A stretch of 64,000 nucleotides of DNA, taken from Roseiarcus sp963805295 (GTDB taxonomy: Bacteria > Pseudomonadota > Alphaproteobacteria > Rhizobiales > Beijerinckiaceae). Location of the stretch: the NCBI GenBank assembly GCA_963805295.1, contig CAWDTW010000031.1, forward strand, positions 167,165 through 231,164, given 5' to 3'. The notes under the pieces are model-generated. The model ran no database searches, was not told where the DNA came from, and saw only the letters and a list, made by a program, of their open reading frames with translations. Both the position numbers and the translations under genes were made by a program. Below are positions 51,928 to 62,273 of the stretch, in pieces; the first letter of the stretch is position 1; each line of letters starts with the position of its first letter.

Positions 51928-53134
51928 TCAGATCAAAGGAAAGGCTGACCTAAAATCAAGGCCTACGATACATCCACTGCAAAAGCGGTTTTTGGAGCTG
52001 TCGACGAACTCTTTCTCCGCCCAGCGTAGGCGTCTGGCGGGATTTTCGACCCAGCGAAGGCTCAAGCTGCTAAGGGGCAAGACGACAAGAAGGGCGAGCG
52101 ACATCTGCGCAATGCCGTAATGAAGTGGCTCGATCGTCCAGATTGGTGGGGCGAAGCGGACCAGCCCGAACCAGATCGCGGCCATCACAGGAAAATGAAA
52201 CAAATAGGCGGAATAGGAACGTTCGCCGAGCCAAGTCATCGATCGATAAATTGGCCCCTTCCAAGCAAAAGCCTGTTCATCCGAGCCCGCTGCGACAATT
52301 CCCGCGTAAGTAAGAATCATCAGCGGCATCACGAAACGCGAGCGCGTTTCATTGGCGATCAACGGTGGGGGGAAAAAGGCAGTCAAGAGCAGCATCAGGA
52401 TCACGCCGGCAAACGCGGCGCCAGAAACGGATTTTCGCCAAGTAACGGGGAGCCTGTCCCAGCCTAATGCAACGCATACTCCCGCCAGCAGAAAATCAAA
52501 GTTAAACGCAATCAAGTAGTTAAGCATGGGCAAGTGAGGATTGCCCCACAACAGCCTCGAGATCATCGACACTGCAAGCGCAGTAGCGACGACGCCAAGA
52601 GCCGCTCTCTTAACGTCCATCAAACGACAACTCCAAATCCCTATCAACGCCAGCCCCGCCGCTCCGGCTGCGTAGAATTGAAACTCGACGGAAAAACTCC
52701 ACATCGCCCCGTTCGCATAGATCGCTGGACGACCAGTAAGCATTGAAATTTATGAGGACGCCCGATACGATAGCGGTGCTCTGGTGCCAGAATTCCCCAG
52801 GCGCGGCGATCAACGTCGGCGCAAAGGGGTTGGAGACGATCAGCCATCCGTCCCACAAGTTGATCGCAAATGACAAGAGAATAAATACAAACATAGCGGG
52901 GTATAGCCGTAACGCGCGCCGCAATAGGAAATCGCCCGCCCCGCCGCTCCCCAGCAGGATCGAACGAGTGACCACGAACCCCGAGATCACGAAGAACAGG
53001 TCGACTCCGCTATAAAATGGAGAGGAAAGCGGCAAATGCCTGCCAAGCCAGGGTAACAGACTGAGGTGCTGGAGCAGGACCATCGCGATCGCGATGCCAC
53101 GCAAAGCTTGAATGTCTTGAAGCTTGCCCTTCAT
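51928..53134 (-). pseudogene. Acyltransferase 3 (OafA-type), one frameshift
   Basis: An integral membrane O-acyltransferase of about 400 residues with about 10 hydrophobic segments. The N-terminal frame begins MKGKLQDIQALRGIAIAMVLLQHL and has VDLFFVISGFVVTRSIL with the conserved Arg/His positions. The second frame continues with MWSFSVEFQFYAAGAAG. One extra G near 52723 separates them. The start is the ATG at 53134. Such enzymes acetylate or acylate sugars of surface polysaccharides. Confidence 0.85.
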
Positions 53135-53638
53135 CCTTACGGCTTCTCCCTCAGTGCAATCCGCTGGCCCTCTGGTGACACGGGGAGATCGAGAGACGAC
53201 AGTATACTCGATCGTTACATCGCGGTCGACCATCCGCCTATTCAGGGTGTCACGCAGCTTTATAGCGGATCGGGATTCTCAGCCAAACCGCGGTTCAAGC
53301 TGCCTCGAGACGCGAGGAATAAGAAAAGTGAGCCAAGGGCCCATCAAGATCCACAAATTCCGGTTTCTCGGTTTTCGCCAAGGATTAGGCGGCGAAATGT
53401 CGTGCGCCTGCGGCATAGTCGTGTTGCATTTGGATTTCCCAGCCTCTAGTCTGACCCCTTCGGCCAGAGACGCGCTTCGCAAAGACACGGTCGAACACCG
53501 AAATCCAGTCGGTCCGGGGCGTGGGTGATAGCGACACGTCATGTGCTCTTGCGATAGCTGGCTAGAATCAATTCGTTTGATTTCTCCAATGCAGCGCAGC
53601 CTCTTGAAATTAGCCACAATCGCATTGGGTGATTTTGG
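53135..53638. other. 504-base divergent spacer between acyltransferase genes
   Basis: It lies between two divergent acyltransferase genes and must hold both promoters. I see no protein-like frame or recognised RNA. The right half is more A/T-rich than the genome average. Confidence 0.45.
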
Positions 53639-54963
53639 ATGATGACGACGGTTCGCACCCATCTTCCCAGACCCGAGCAACGCCAGGGGACGCGCGTGAG
53701 TTCTGCAACGGAAACTCGTATCGCCGAAATACAAATCATTCGTGGTATCGCGGTAATTGCCACCATATTTGCGCATTCGTTCACACATTTTCCTCAAGGC
53801 TATTCCAATCCTGGATGGCTGGGCGTGATGATGTTCTTTGTCATCAGTGGATTTGTTGTCTCCCGCAGTATGGATGCCGGCCAATGGCGAAGCAGCCCGT
53901 TTTTGATCAAGCGAGCCTTCCGGTTAATCCCGGTTCTCGCGATCTACATTATTGCGGCTGGCGCGAGCCTTTACTTTTTTAGCGGCGTTAACGGATGGCC
54001 GTTGGGACCAGTCAAAAAATCGGAGATTATTGTTCAAAGCCTAGTCGGACTGCTCGGCGCGCAATCAATAACTCTCATTATGGGCGTTAATCCGCCTATT
54101 GATATGGGCCATCTGTGGTCTCTTTCGGTGGAAGATATTTTCTATGTGAGTTTGGCTCTTGCTGTCGCATTGATCACTGCTCTTTCGGTCACTCCAAAGC
54201 GTACACTCGGAATATGCGGTCTTGTACTTGCGTTTTTGCTGATAGTGTTAAGGTTTTTTTGGGCTTTGACCGGACGAACGGATACTTTGTTTGGTATACA
54301 CGCAAGTGGTGGACCCGCTGGCCTGGCAGTGATTTATAATATCAGTACCTACCTATCGAATTGGCGGGCGGAATTTCTACTGCTCGGGGTCAGCTTATAT
54401 TGTCTCATGACTCCTCGCTTGCCGTTTCGAGGCGGGAGCCTTTTGGCGCTTGTAGTTCTATCGCTACCGTTCGGAATCGAACTGTTCAGGGGGGCAGCGA
54501 GAGGTATTACCATATGTTAACAGTTCCGTTTAGTCTAATATGCTTTCTCGCCCTCACTTGGCTCGTTGGGTTTCGCAACGTTCGCCTCCCTATGCCGAAG
54601 GCTCTGCGGCGGGTTCTAATTTGGTATGGCGATCGCAGTTACACCATATATTTATTTCCACTTCTCGTCATTTGCTTTGCTTGGATGATAACAATTCAAC
54701 TTTATCCAACCCTGGCCTTTAGCGAACCGCTATTCGACTATCTGCTCTTCGTCCTAGCAACATTGGGGACTGCAGCAATTGCATGGCCTTTATACACTTT
54801 TGTCGAGAAACCTCTTATTGCGTTTGGTCGTAACATGGCTAATCGAGAGAGGGCGGTCCAAAACACGTCGCTTTCCTTGGAAGGGGGATCGGCCGTGCCG
54901 GATCCGGAGCCATATTATACAAAACCGGCCATGGAAGGCAGCGCGCCGATAAGGGGGAAATGA
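53639..54963 (+). pseudogene. Acyltransferase 3 (OafA-type), second copy, one frameshift
   Basis: A membrane O-acyltransferase of about 440 residues. It has RIAEIQIIRGIAVIATIFAHSFTHF, GVMMFFVISGFVVSRSM and the MGHLWSLSVEDIFYVSLA segment. Its final third (YYHMLTVPFSLICFLALTWLVG onward) is in another frame. One missing base near 54504-54508 explains it, a loss rather than the gain seen in most other broken genes here. It is A/T-rich and divergent from the other acyltransferase, which suggests a recently acquired pair. Confidence 0.82.
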
Positions 54964-55106
54964 AGTGGGTGGCCCGACACTTCCTCCCGGTTTGCCGCGC
55001 GGAGACTTCCTTCCGCGGTCTCGCCTACTTGTCAGTGAGGCGATTGGACTCCAACGACAGATCTGCTCAGCCCCAGCGAAGACACCATGATGAAGCGTCG
55101 AGAAGT

Positions 55107-56321
55107 TCATTCTTTCCTACAAACTATCAAATCCTGAAACCAAAACTTGTTTTCCGGCGAGCTGATTTCCTCTACCTTCAGATATCTTCCCCAGTATTTA
55201 CGCGCAATCTCTTGCTTAAAAAAGACTTGGCTCACCGAGATATCGCCGGAAAGCAGGTAATCAACGTCCATTTCGGGCGTGCTGAGAACGCGAGGGGAAA
55301 TACCGGCCCGAACCCAGTCTAAATCTCGATGATGGTGGTAGAACCTCCATGCTTTTTCTGCGTGGATTGTTTGGAGAAGGAGTCCACCGGGTTTGAGCAC
55401 ACGGCGAAGTTCAAGCAACCAGAAGTCCCAGTGATACTTAATATGTGTAAATACGCTCATTCCATAAATTATATCAATCGAATTATCTTCAAACGGCAGT
55501 TTGGGGAATACCGATCCAACATAAACACAAATATCTTGTGGCCAATTCTGACGAAGCCATTCGATGTGTGAAGACTGGACATCGCACCCCATCAACCTCC
55601 AGCCTAGATCGCGGCGTTGTCTGTGAAAGTGGCGTAGTACACGGCCGGTGGAACAGCCGAACTCAAGAACCGACAGGTCTCGATCCAGTCCGTGATGTTT
55701 TTCTATTTGTTCAAGGTAGTACAGACAATGCTGTTCGCCAGTGAGCAGATATTCCACGTCGTCTGCTGGATAGCCGCCGCGCATGCCGGCCGGCGGGATA
55801 GCCAATAGCTCTCCGTCGGCAAAAATTGGCGGGCCTCCAAAATCTGGCGGCAGCGTCTCATAAAGATAATCAAGGGGCTGATGAAAGGCGAAGCGCGGCA
55901 TCACTGTGTACTCCGCACGCGCTAATTGTAAGGTTCGGTTGATGACCTCGTTCTCGCGCGCCGGCATCGCTTGAGCAATAACCCTATCGATCCCAACATT
56001 AATAGCAGCCTGTGCGTATTCGGCGCGCGCTAATTCCAATGTTCGGTTGACGACCTCGTTTTCACGCGCAGGCATTTTTTCAGCGATCGCTTTCGCAACC
56101 GCGAAATCAATCGCGCTTTTGATGAACCAAGCGACGCAGAGCGCTCCCAGTCCAACAAATAGAGTCCCGAGAGCATGCTTGAAGTGGGGCTGCGTCGACC
56201 CCTCCTTGAAGCCGGGCAAAAAGGCGGGGAGGCCGCCGGCGGGGGTCAGCCAATATAGGGCGGCCAGCCCGACGAAAGCCAACCCGACAAGAACGGCGAC
56301 CGAAAAAAGGGCTGTCTTCAT
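55107..56321 (-). CDS. Membrane-anchored SAM methyltransferase with internal repeat
   Basis: A 404-residue protein. Two membrane segments (about residues 3-27 and 48-68) precede a charged part in which a block of about 22 residues occurs twice, each with MPARENEV and then NRTL and LARAEY (near residues 83 and 120). The C-terminal half is a class I methyltransferase: VLEFGCSTGR near residue 217, then DIIYGMSVFTHI and LELRRVLKPGGLLLQTIH. The substrate is unknown; its position suggests a glycan or glycolipid at the inner membrane. Confidence 0.8.
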   Translation of the reverse strand: MKTALFSVAVLVGLAFVGLAALYWLTPAGGLPAFLPGFKEGSTQPHFKHALGTLFVGLGALCVAWFIKSAIDFAVAKAIAEKMPARENEVVNRTLELARAEYAQAAINVGIDRVIAQAMPARENEVINRTLQLARAEYTVMPRFAFHQPLDYLYETLPPDFGGPPIFADGELLAIPPAGMRGGYPADDVEYLLTGEQHCLYYLEQIEKHHGLDRDLSVLEFGCSTGRVLRHFHRQRRDLGWRLMGCDVQSSHIEWLRQNWPQDICVYVGSVFPKLPFEDNSIDIIYGMSVFTHIKYHWDFWLLELRRVLKPGGLLLQTIHAEKAWRFYHHHRDLDWVRAGISPRVLSTPEMDVDYLLSGDISVSQVFFKQEIARKYWGRYLKVEEISSPENKFWFQDLIVCRKE

Positions 56322-56502
56322 GAAAGAATACCCATCTAGAGTTAGTTATTCATAAACACCAGAAGGCCGTTATTAGACTGAGCCTTTCCAAGGGCAACGA
56401 CAAACAAAATAGCCCCACGCACACGCGTCGCTCACTCATCCGCGGGGCGCACGTGGCGCAGCCCTAGCAATGGGGCGACCACCGCGGGGTTTTGCAGCTT
56501 GG

Positions 56503-57527
56503 TTACCCGGCGCTGGCCAGCAAGACATGACCCATGCATTCGAACTGGTAGCCCAACGGACGGAGGATTGCCATGCAGGCCTCGTCCGTCATGTCCAGAC
56601 GGCCCGGGTGATTGTGAATGTCGATGGAAAGAAAAGGCTTATGACGCTTCAGAGTCTTTTGGCCGCCTTTCAGGACCTTGTCCTCAAAGCCTTCAACGTC
56701 AATTTTCGCAACAATTGTCGCTGCCTCGCCGAGCTGCAATTGCTCCGAAAGCGAGTTGAGCGTCCGTACCTCCACCTCATATCCGACGGCGCCGGGTACA
56801 ATTCCTCGGTAGACAATTGCAGGCGCGAGCCTTCGGGCAGATACGGCGTCAGCCCGGAGGGATCTTCCGGAAGCTCCATGAAGGATAAGTGGCCCGCCGC
56901 ATCCGACAGCGCGAAAGGCAAAACCGTCACGTTCCGTGCGCCGTTTCGGGTCAGAGTTTTGTCGAGATAGTCGCAAGCGCGCCGCGACGGTTCAGAGGAG
57001 ACGATCCGTAGCCCCTCGGGAAAACTCAGAGCGTAAGGAACCGTCATTGTTCCCGCAGCCGCGCCAATGTCGAGGAAGACAGTGTTGTCGCCGAATTTAG
57101 ACTTCATCCATTCCCAATGCGCCGTTTCGACGAGCAGGCTCATTTCCGGATTCGCACTCGCGGTCAGACAGTCGCGCATAATCATAAGCGTGTAGCGAGG
57201 CAGCAGCAGCGAGACGCCATTCAGGCGGACCCGGAACCACGAATTGACTGAACTGGAAGCTATCGCATCGAGGCGGCCTTGCACGATCGCGCGCCAGCCG
57301 AGTTCCTGCGCCAGCGGTGCGGCTTCCTCCGGCGGCGCAGTGCGCCAGTCCGGCATATCGGCCTTTACGAAACCGAAAGTGCCGAGGAAGTCGCGCGCGC
57401 CCTTTTCCCAAGAGGTCCCAGAAGCCCTTTCGGCTCCGGACGCATTGCGCCTGACGAAACTCAGGGCGTCGAGCAATCTTTTTTTCTCAGAGCGCCAACC
57501 CCTTGACGAAGATTCGTTTGCGCTCAT
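56503..57527 (-). pseudogene. FkbM-family methyltransferase, one frameshift
   Basis: A protein of about 342 residues. The SAM motif VFLDIGAAAGTMT is near residue 147, with VSSEPSRRACDYLDKTLTRNG after it. The FkbM hallmark IVAKIDVEGFEDKVLKGG is in a second frame that ends at 56503. A missing G near 56790-56797 explains the switch at ELYP/GAVGYEV. The start at 57527 follows GGGGAG. FkbM enzymes O-methylate sugars and related compounds. Confidence 0.83.
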
Positions 57528-59304
57528 TCTTCGCTCCCCTTTATGGCCGCGTCGGCATTGATACGCATCGTCGACTTCATCATTCAATGATTCCGCGGGC
57601 AAACCCATCGAAGCCCGGCAATCGAAATATGTCGACCCCGTCCCACTTCAACGTATCGTCGTGACCCACAACGAAACGGAGGTAGGGTCCAATCTTGCCG
57701 GGCCAATCCAAGTGGACCACCCAATCGCGGTAGCTGTCGGCCATAAACGCAGTAAAGGTGTGATACCTGAACACAACTTCGCCGTCCACCTCAACTCCGG
57801 CAAAAACCTCGTTATCTCGGCCCTGGGCACTAAATTTGGCGCGGAACAAATATCTCCCAGCCGAAACTTCCAGTGGGGTTTTCAAGCTAATACTTCCATT
57901 TCCGGAACGTTCAAACATATCCGCCGCCAAGAAGGCTACCTCTGTCGGGGAGGCATCACTGAAATATGGACTCTCCCCCGTCTTCTCCTGCGGAACAAAA
58001 AGGATGTTGACAACTCCAGATCTCCTATCAAAATCGCCTTGGTCCCGTATTTCCCGATAGCTGGCCAGATCAACCGCGCGATACCCAGAGGCCGTAAGGA
58101 GCGCGTGGCATCTCATATCGTCAGGCGATTGCTCCAGCGCCAACACCGGTCGAGCTTCGGCTCTCACCCATCCCCTCATTTACGCGAGCCCGAAGGTTTC
58201 GGTGAAGACTCTGTTTTGGCGTAGCAATTCCTCGTATTTGGCGACGAGCGGCCGCAGTCTTTGCTCGGGCATGTTGGGGATGAGGCCGTAGAGCAGGCAA
58301 CCCTGGCGGAACAACGAATGGACGCGGCGTTTGACCGTGCTGGTTCTGAGCAATCGGTCCATGCCGAGGCTTTCGCCGGCGGCGCCGAGCAGCGTCAGCA
58401 GCAGGATCGCCAAGGCGTTGAGCATTAGCAAGCGGTCGCGCCGCTGCGGATCGCCGATGCGTAGCGCGCTCAGCCCCATGCCGAAGCGCAAGTCTTTGGA
58501 ATCCCGGAACCCAGGCTCGATCGTCCACCGCTTGGCGTAGAGTTTGACGATCTGGCCCGCGCTCGAACTTGCGTCGCTGGCGGCCAGATGCCACGCCTCT
58601 TTCATGCCCGTGGCGTGGACGCAGACCACCGCGCCGACCTTGTGGCGGGCGGCCGTGACCTTGGCGCCGCGCAGCAGGCGCGCCCGTCCGCCCTTGCCGA
58701 CCCAGTCGGCGGCCAGGCGCGTCTCGCCGTCCGCCGCGGCCACTTGAACATTGCCGCGAAAGCGGATGACGTAGCCGAAGCCGAGCCTGTCGAGGAACTC
58801 GAACAGCTTGACGTCGCCGAAGCCCCGATCGGCCAGGATCGTCACCGCCACATCTTCGGGAAGAAGCGCCTTCAGACGGCAAAGGCAGAGGTCCTCGAAG
58901 TCGTTGCGCTGGTCCTTCAATTCATCCTTGTCGACCGTGAGCCACAGGAGCGGCGTCGCGCGGCCGTGGCGGGTGACGAGGTTCAGCGCGAGCGTGGCTT
59001 GGTTGTCGGCGTCGAAATCGGTCCAGTCCATCGCCACGACGATCGCCTCGCGCTGGCCCACCATCTCGCGCACCCACGGCGCAAACAGCTCCCACACGAC
59101 GACGCCGGCGTTGCTCAGCAGACGATCGACCTGTTTGATTGCGTGCCTGTCGACGAGACCGCGCGCCCGCGCCAGCGCATGCCCGATGACGGAAACGGCC
59201 AAGGACGCCCCCGTCACAACGCCGACCACCCCGTTGGCCAGCGAAACAATCCGTTTGGCGTGCAGGCTCCCTGCAAACGCCCGCTCCACAAAATGATGAA
59301 TGAA

Positions 59305-60979
59305 CCTAAATTCGGCAGTTGGCTCTGATCGTCGTTCGTGAAGCGGGGTGCGTTTCAATCTGCGGTTGCGTCAAGATGGACATAGGCGCGGTGGCGTGCG
59401 AAGGGCGCGGCCTTTGAGGAAGGCTTGGAAGGCGCGGGAGAGGATTTCGCGCCAACGCTGCCAGGGCGTCAACTGCTCCGCATTTGTGACTAACCGCCTT
59501 AGGAATAGGGCTACCGCTCGAAGCGCCTTTGCGGCGGGAACGGACTTGGCGTGCGTGCTGGCGATCTTGATCGTCGTTTGTCGCGCATGGCGCACCCGTT
59601 CGGCGATGGCGTGCAACAACAATGGTCGGCTCGTGATCGCCTCTCGGTGGCGATCGGGCTCGGCCAATCGCGTGAAGATGTTCCACCAATCGTAAAACAA
59701 CGCCACGAGGCGGGCCGCCAAACGACAGCGCGCCAGGTCGTGAGTGACGAAGCCGCCCCAGCCCCATTGGTTCTTCAACTCGTCGAAAACATTCTCTCCA
59801 TCGCCGCGGTCGCGATAGAGCTGGCCAAAGCTTTCCAGAGCCTCGAGGAGCGTGGTCGCGAGAACCTGATATTCCCACATCTCCTCGCTCGGGCCGATGT
59901 CGAGGAAGGCGAGCCGAGGCGGTCCATCCTCGTCCATCGCGGGCGTCGCCAGCGCGCCTCTCACGCGCCGCCGCAATATGACGACGCGCCGTTGTCGGCT
60001 CCAGCCTTGCAATCGAATCTCGGTCTCTTTGGCTTGCCAACCTTGGCCCGAATCGACCCAATCGCTCTGCCCCGAAAGACGCTCGATCGCGCGTTTGACC
60101 TTGGCGGTCAGCCGTAGCTTGAACAAATACGGCAAAGCGCGCCGCTCGGCTTCGCCCATGATCCCCTCATTGCCGAAGCCCTTGTCGCCGCGCAAAAGAG
60201 AAGGCCAACAATCGCGCGGCGTTCGGTCCAAGAGCGCCCACAGGCCAGGCGCGCTGTGATTGGAAGTGTGCTCGTCGCCCGCGCTCACATCCACATCGAG
60301 AACCAATCGCGTCCCCGCCATCGAATAGGTGTGATAGCAGTGGCTGGGCCGCCCAGGCTTCTTGGGATTGTAGCCGACCACCGCTCCTTCCTGATGGCCG
60401 TAGAGCGGCTTCACCGTCGTATCGACGTCGAGGATCCACGGCTCGCTCAAAAGCGGCTCCACGCAATGGTCGAGATGACCTCGCAGCCAGTTCGCGCCCG
60501 CTTCTTCCTCGATCGCCGCGAACGCCCGCCGAACCGCGTCCTCGCTGACGATCTTGCTCATGTCGAGAAGCTCGGGCAACACGCCGTCGCCTCGCAGCGC
60601 CGCGATATGCGCGTAGCGCTTGTGCCCGGCCAACATCGACAACATCGTCGTCCCCAGCACGTCGCGCTTCTTGGGCGCGTTCGGGCTCGTGTAGCGCAGC
60701 GGGCAATCCGCCACGAACGCCTCGAACAGCCCCGCGGTCTTCAGAAAATCGATGAAGAACGGCAATTGCCCGAGCGGCGTAAGCGCCGCTTCATGGTCAA
60801 ACTCGACCCGAACCGAACCGGCAAAACTGTCGACCACGACGCCCATGCCCGAGGCGTCGGGTTCAACCGCAGATTGTTCACCCGACGGGTGAGCCCCAAA
60901 GCGCGCTAAATCTTCTCTCATGCATATGAAAATGAATGATTCTCACCCCGCGGAAAACACCCAAACCGCCGAATTTAGG
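59305..60979 (-). mobile_element. IS1380-like element nested in the IS4 element
   Basis: The ends are CCTAAATTCGGCAGTTGG and, read inward from 60979, CCTAAATTCGGCGGTTTGG. The flanks share ATGAA (59300-59304 and 60980-60984). The length is 1675 bases. It sits within codons 11-13 of the IS4 transposase and is therefore the younger insertion. Confidence 0.9.
59371..60921 (-). CDS. IS1380-like transposase
   Basis: A 516-residue DDE transposase with an unbroken frame. It has PILDVDTTVKPLYGHQ-type first Asp context (WILDVDTTVKPLYG), then LLRGDKGFGNEGIM for the second Asp, and YRDRGDGENVFDELKNQWG with the Y-x2-R-x3-E-x6-K signature. The last 100 residues are basic. It is likely active, as it is the newest layer of the nested insertions. 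The family within the IS4/IS1380 group is my best guess. Confidence 0.85.
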   Translation of the reverse strand: MREDLARFGAHPSGEQSAVEPDASGMGVVVDSFAGSVRVEFDHEAALTPLGQLPFFIDFLKTAGLFEAFVADCPLRYTSPNAPKKRDVLGTTMLSMLAGHKRYAHIAALRGDGVLPELLDMSKIVSEDAVRRAFAAIEEEAGANWLRGHLDHCVEPLLSEPWILDVDTTVKPLYGHQEGAVVGYNPKKPGRPSHCYHTYSMAGTRLVLDVDVSAGDEHTSNHSAPGLWALLDRTPRDCWPSLLRGDKGFGNEGIMGEAERRALPYLFKLRLTAKVKRAIERLSGQSDWVDSGQGWQAKETEIRLQGWSRQRRVVILRRRVRGALATPAMDEDGPPRLAFLDIGPSEEMWEYQVLATTLLEALESFGQLYRDRGDGENVFDELKNQWGWGGFVTHDLARCRLAARLVALFYDWWNIFTRLAEPDRHREAITSRPLLLHAIAERVRHARQTTIKIASTHAKSVPAAKALRAVALFLRRLVTNAEQLTPWQRWREILSRAFQAFLKGRALRTPPRLCPS

Positions 60980-61837
60980 ATGAATTCCACGCGCTCGACC
61001 GGCTTCCGCATGAGCCACCTTCCCCCGCTGATTCGCGACAGCGCAACGCGGTGACCCGCCAATTCAGGCAATTTCGAGTCGGTCTAAATGAGGGGATTCA
61101 TGAGGCTTCGGCTAGTAGTCTCTTCATGCCTCCAAGGGCATGAAATTCTGCGCCCTCGATATCCATCTTAATAAAGCTTGGTCGAAAGTCTCCCGCGGAA
61201 GCAATATCGTCAAGAGCAACGGTCCTGACTGTCATACCCCCGGTGGATCCTTCCTGTATACTGTCGTTTAGATGTTCTCCCGCAGCCATATTTACCAAGT
61301 CGCCGCTTCGATGCCAGACTGCCTTATGAAACAACGTAACATTATGACAACCAGCTTTGACCAAATTATAGTGCGTTTTATCGATGATTCGCGGACTTGC
61401 TTCAAATGCCAGCACAATCCCGCGCGGCCCAACGAGGCGCGACATCATGAGCGCCAGATCGCCCGCGTTTGCCCCAACGTCGAAAACGACATCGCCCGGC
61501 CGACAGTAGTCGCGGATAGCCAGAGCGACCGTATGCTCCCAAAAGCTCGGCTTCCACCAATCCGTTAATGGGAACGTCTGGGATTCATCCACGGGTCCGG
61601 GTTCCGTTTGATTTGAATTTGCAGCGGCGCCTTGAGCGCGCAAGGCGTCAAGTTTCGATCGCACAATTGCGAGCTCGGTTGACAGCCCTTCGTTACCCAA
61701 AAGGCGCCTGATGTGCGCCATGACTTCGCGCCTCATAATTTAAACGAACCTCTCGTAACGTTCGGCCTGCAGAGATAGCGCGGCCTTTAAGAAACCTTGC
61801 GGATATTGCCGCTTCACAGATCAGCCGGACCCCACTC

Positions 61838-62071
61838 TCAGGTCGAGCCATAGGGCAGCGTCATCTTGTAAGCCTCGTAGAGGGCGAGATATCGGGCAAT
61901 GGTTAACATGACCGACTTACGCGGGCGCATGGTGGATAAGGTGCTCAGAATCGCCTGGTCCCCTTCCAATAGGGCTCCCGTAGGTGCGCGAACTTCTGAC
62001 CGTGTCGCCTTCCGCGTATGGACAAGGCGGAGCAACATTTTCCTCGGTGCTGTTAGGATGCTCCTTAGCAT
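61838..62071 (-). CDS. Possible small protein or gene remnant
   Basis: A 77-residue frame (ILTAPRKMLLRLVHTRKATRSE, then LTIARYLALYEAYKMTLPYGS) stands between the split FkbM gene and the group II intron. It has no motif I recognise. It could be the tail of a methyltransferase or regulator lost by rearrangement. Confidence 0.3.
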   Translation of the reverse strand: MLRSILTAPRKMLLRLVHTRKATRSEVRAPTGALLEGDQAILSTLSTMRPRKSVMLTIARYLALYEAYKMTLPYGST

Positions 62072-62273
62072 CGCAACATCGCCGAGTCACCGCCGGGAAG
62101 GGGACGCGAACCGGTTCGGATTCGAAGGAACAATGGCCTCGGACCGCGACGAGTTCAATCGGGTTGGACTGCTCTGACCTCTGACGTTCATTCATTTGAG
62201 GCCAGAGTCTGGGGCTGAGATGGTCCGCTACCCAACGTTGGACCGACAGAAGGTAGAGTTTTCCGGGAGCAGA

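Larger units (their letters stand above)
58180..61011 (-). pseudogene. IS4 transposase interrupted by an IS1380-type element
   Basis: A DDE transposase of about 385 residues with WTDFDADNQATLAL, the second Asp segment VTILADRGFGDVKLFE and the Y-x2-R-x3-E-x6-K signature in YAKRWTIEPGFRDSK. The first codons (MRKPVERVEF) lie at 61011 and beyond the inner element; they join IHHFVERAFAG once the 5-base duplication is collapsed. As it stands, the frame has a false N-terminus read from the inner IS. Confidence 0.88.
58163..61104 (-). mobile_element. IS4-family element carrying a second IS inside it
   Basis: The ends are CTCACCCATCCCCTCATTTA and, read inward from the right, CTCATGAATCCCCTCATTTA, alike at 17 of 20 positions. 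A 9-base duplication GCTTCGGCT flanks it (58154-58162 and 61105-61113). Without the inner element the IS would be about 1.26 kb. It interrupts an FkbM methyltransferase gene. Confidence 0.9.
57580..61736 (-). pseudogene. FkbM methyltransferase with C-terminal extra domain, split by nested IS
   Basis: The 5' part (61736 to 61105) has VVFDVGANAGD near residue 82 and FIKMDIEGAEFHALGGMKRLLAEA. The 3' part (58162 to 57580) continues in frame with RPVLALEQSPDDMRCHALL, a join that works once one copy of the 9-base target is removed. After the methyltransferase domain comes an extra part of about 120 residues (from ISLKTPLEVSAGRYLFRAKF to VDIFRLPGFDGFA) with a beta-sandwich, carbohydrate-binding-like character. 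The gene is inactivated by a nested pair of insertion sequences. Confidence 0.85.

Noticed and set aside
58180..59358. The IS4 transposase as one intact 392-residue gene
   Set aside because: Its first 17 residues are read from the inner IS; the authentic N-terminus is at 61011 beyond the nested element.
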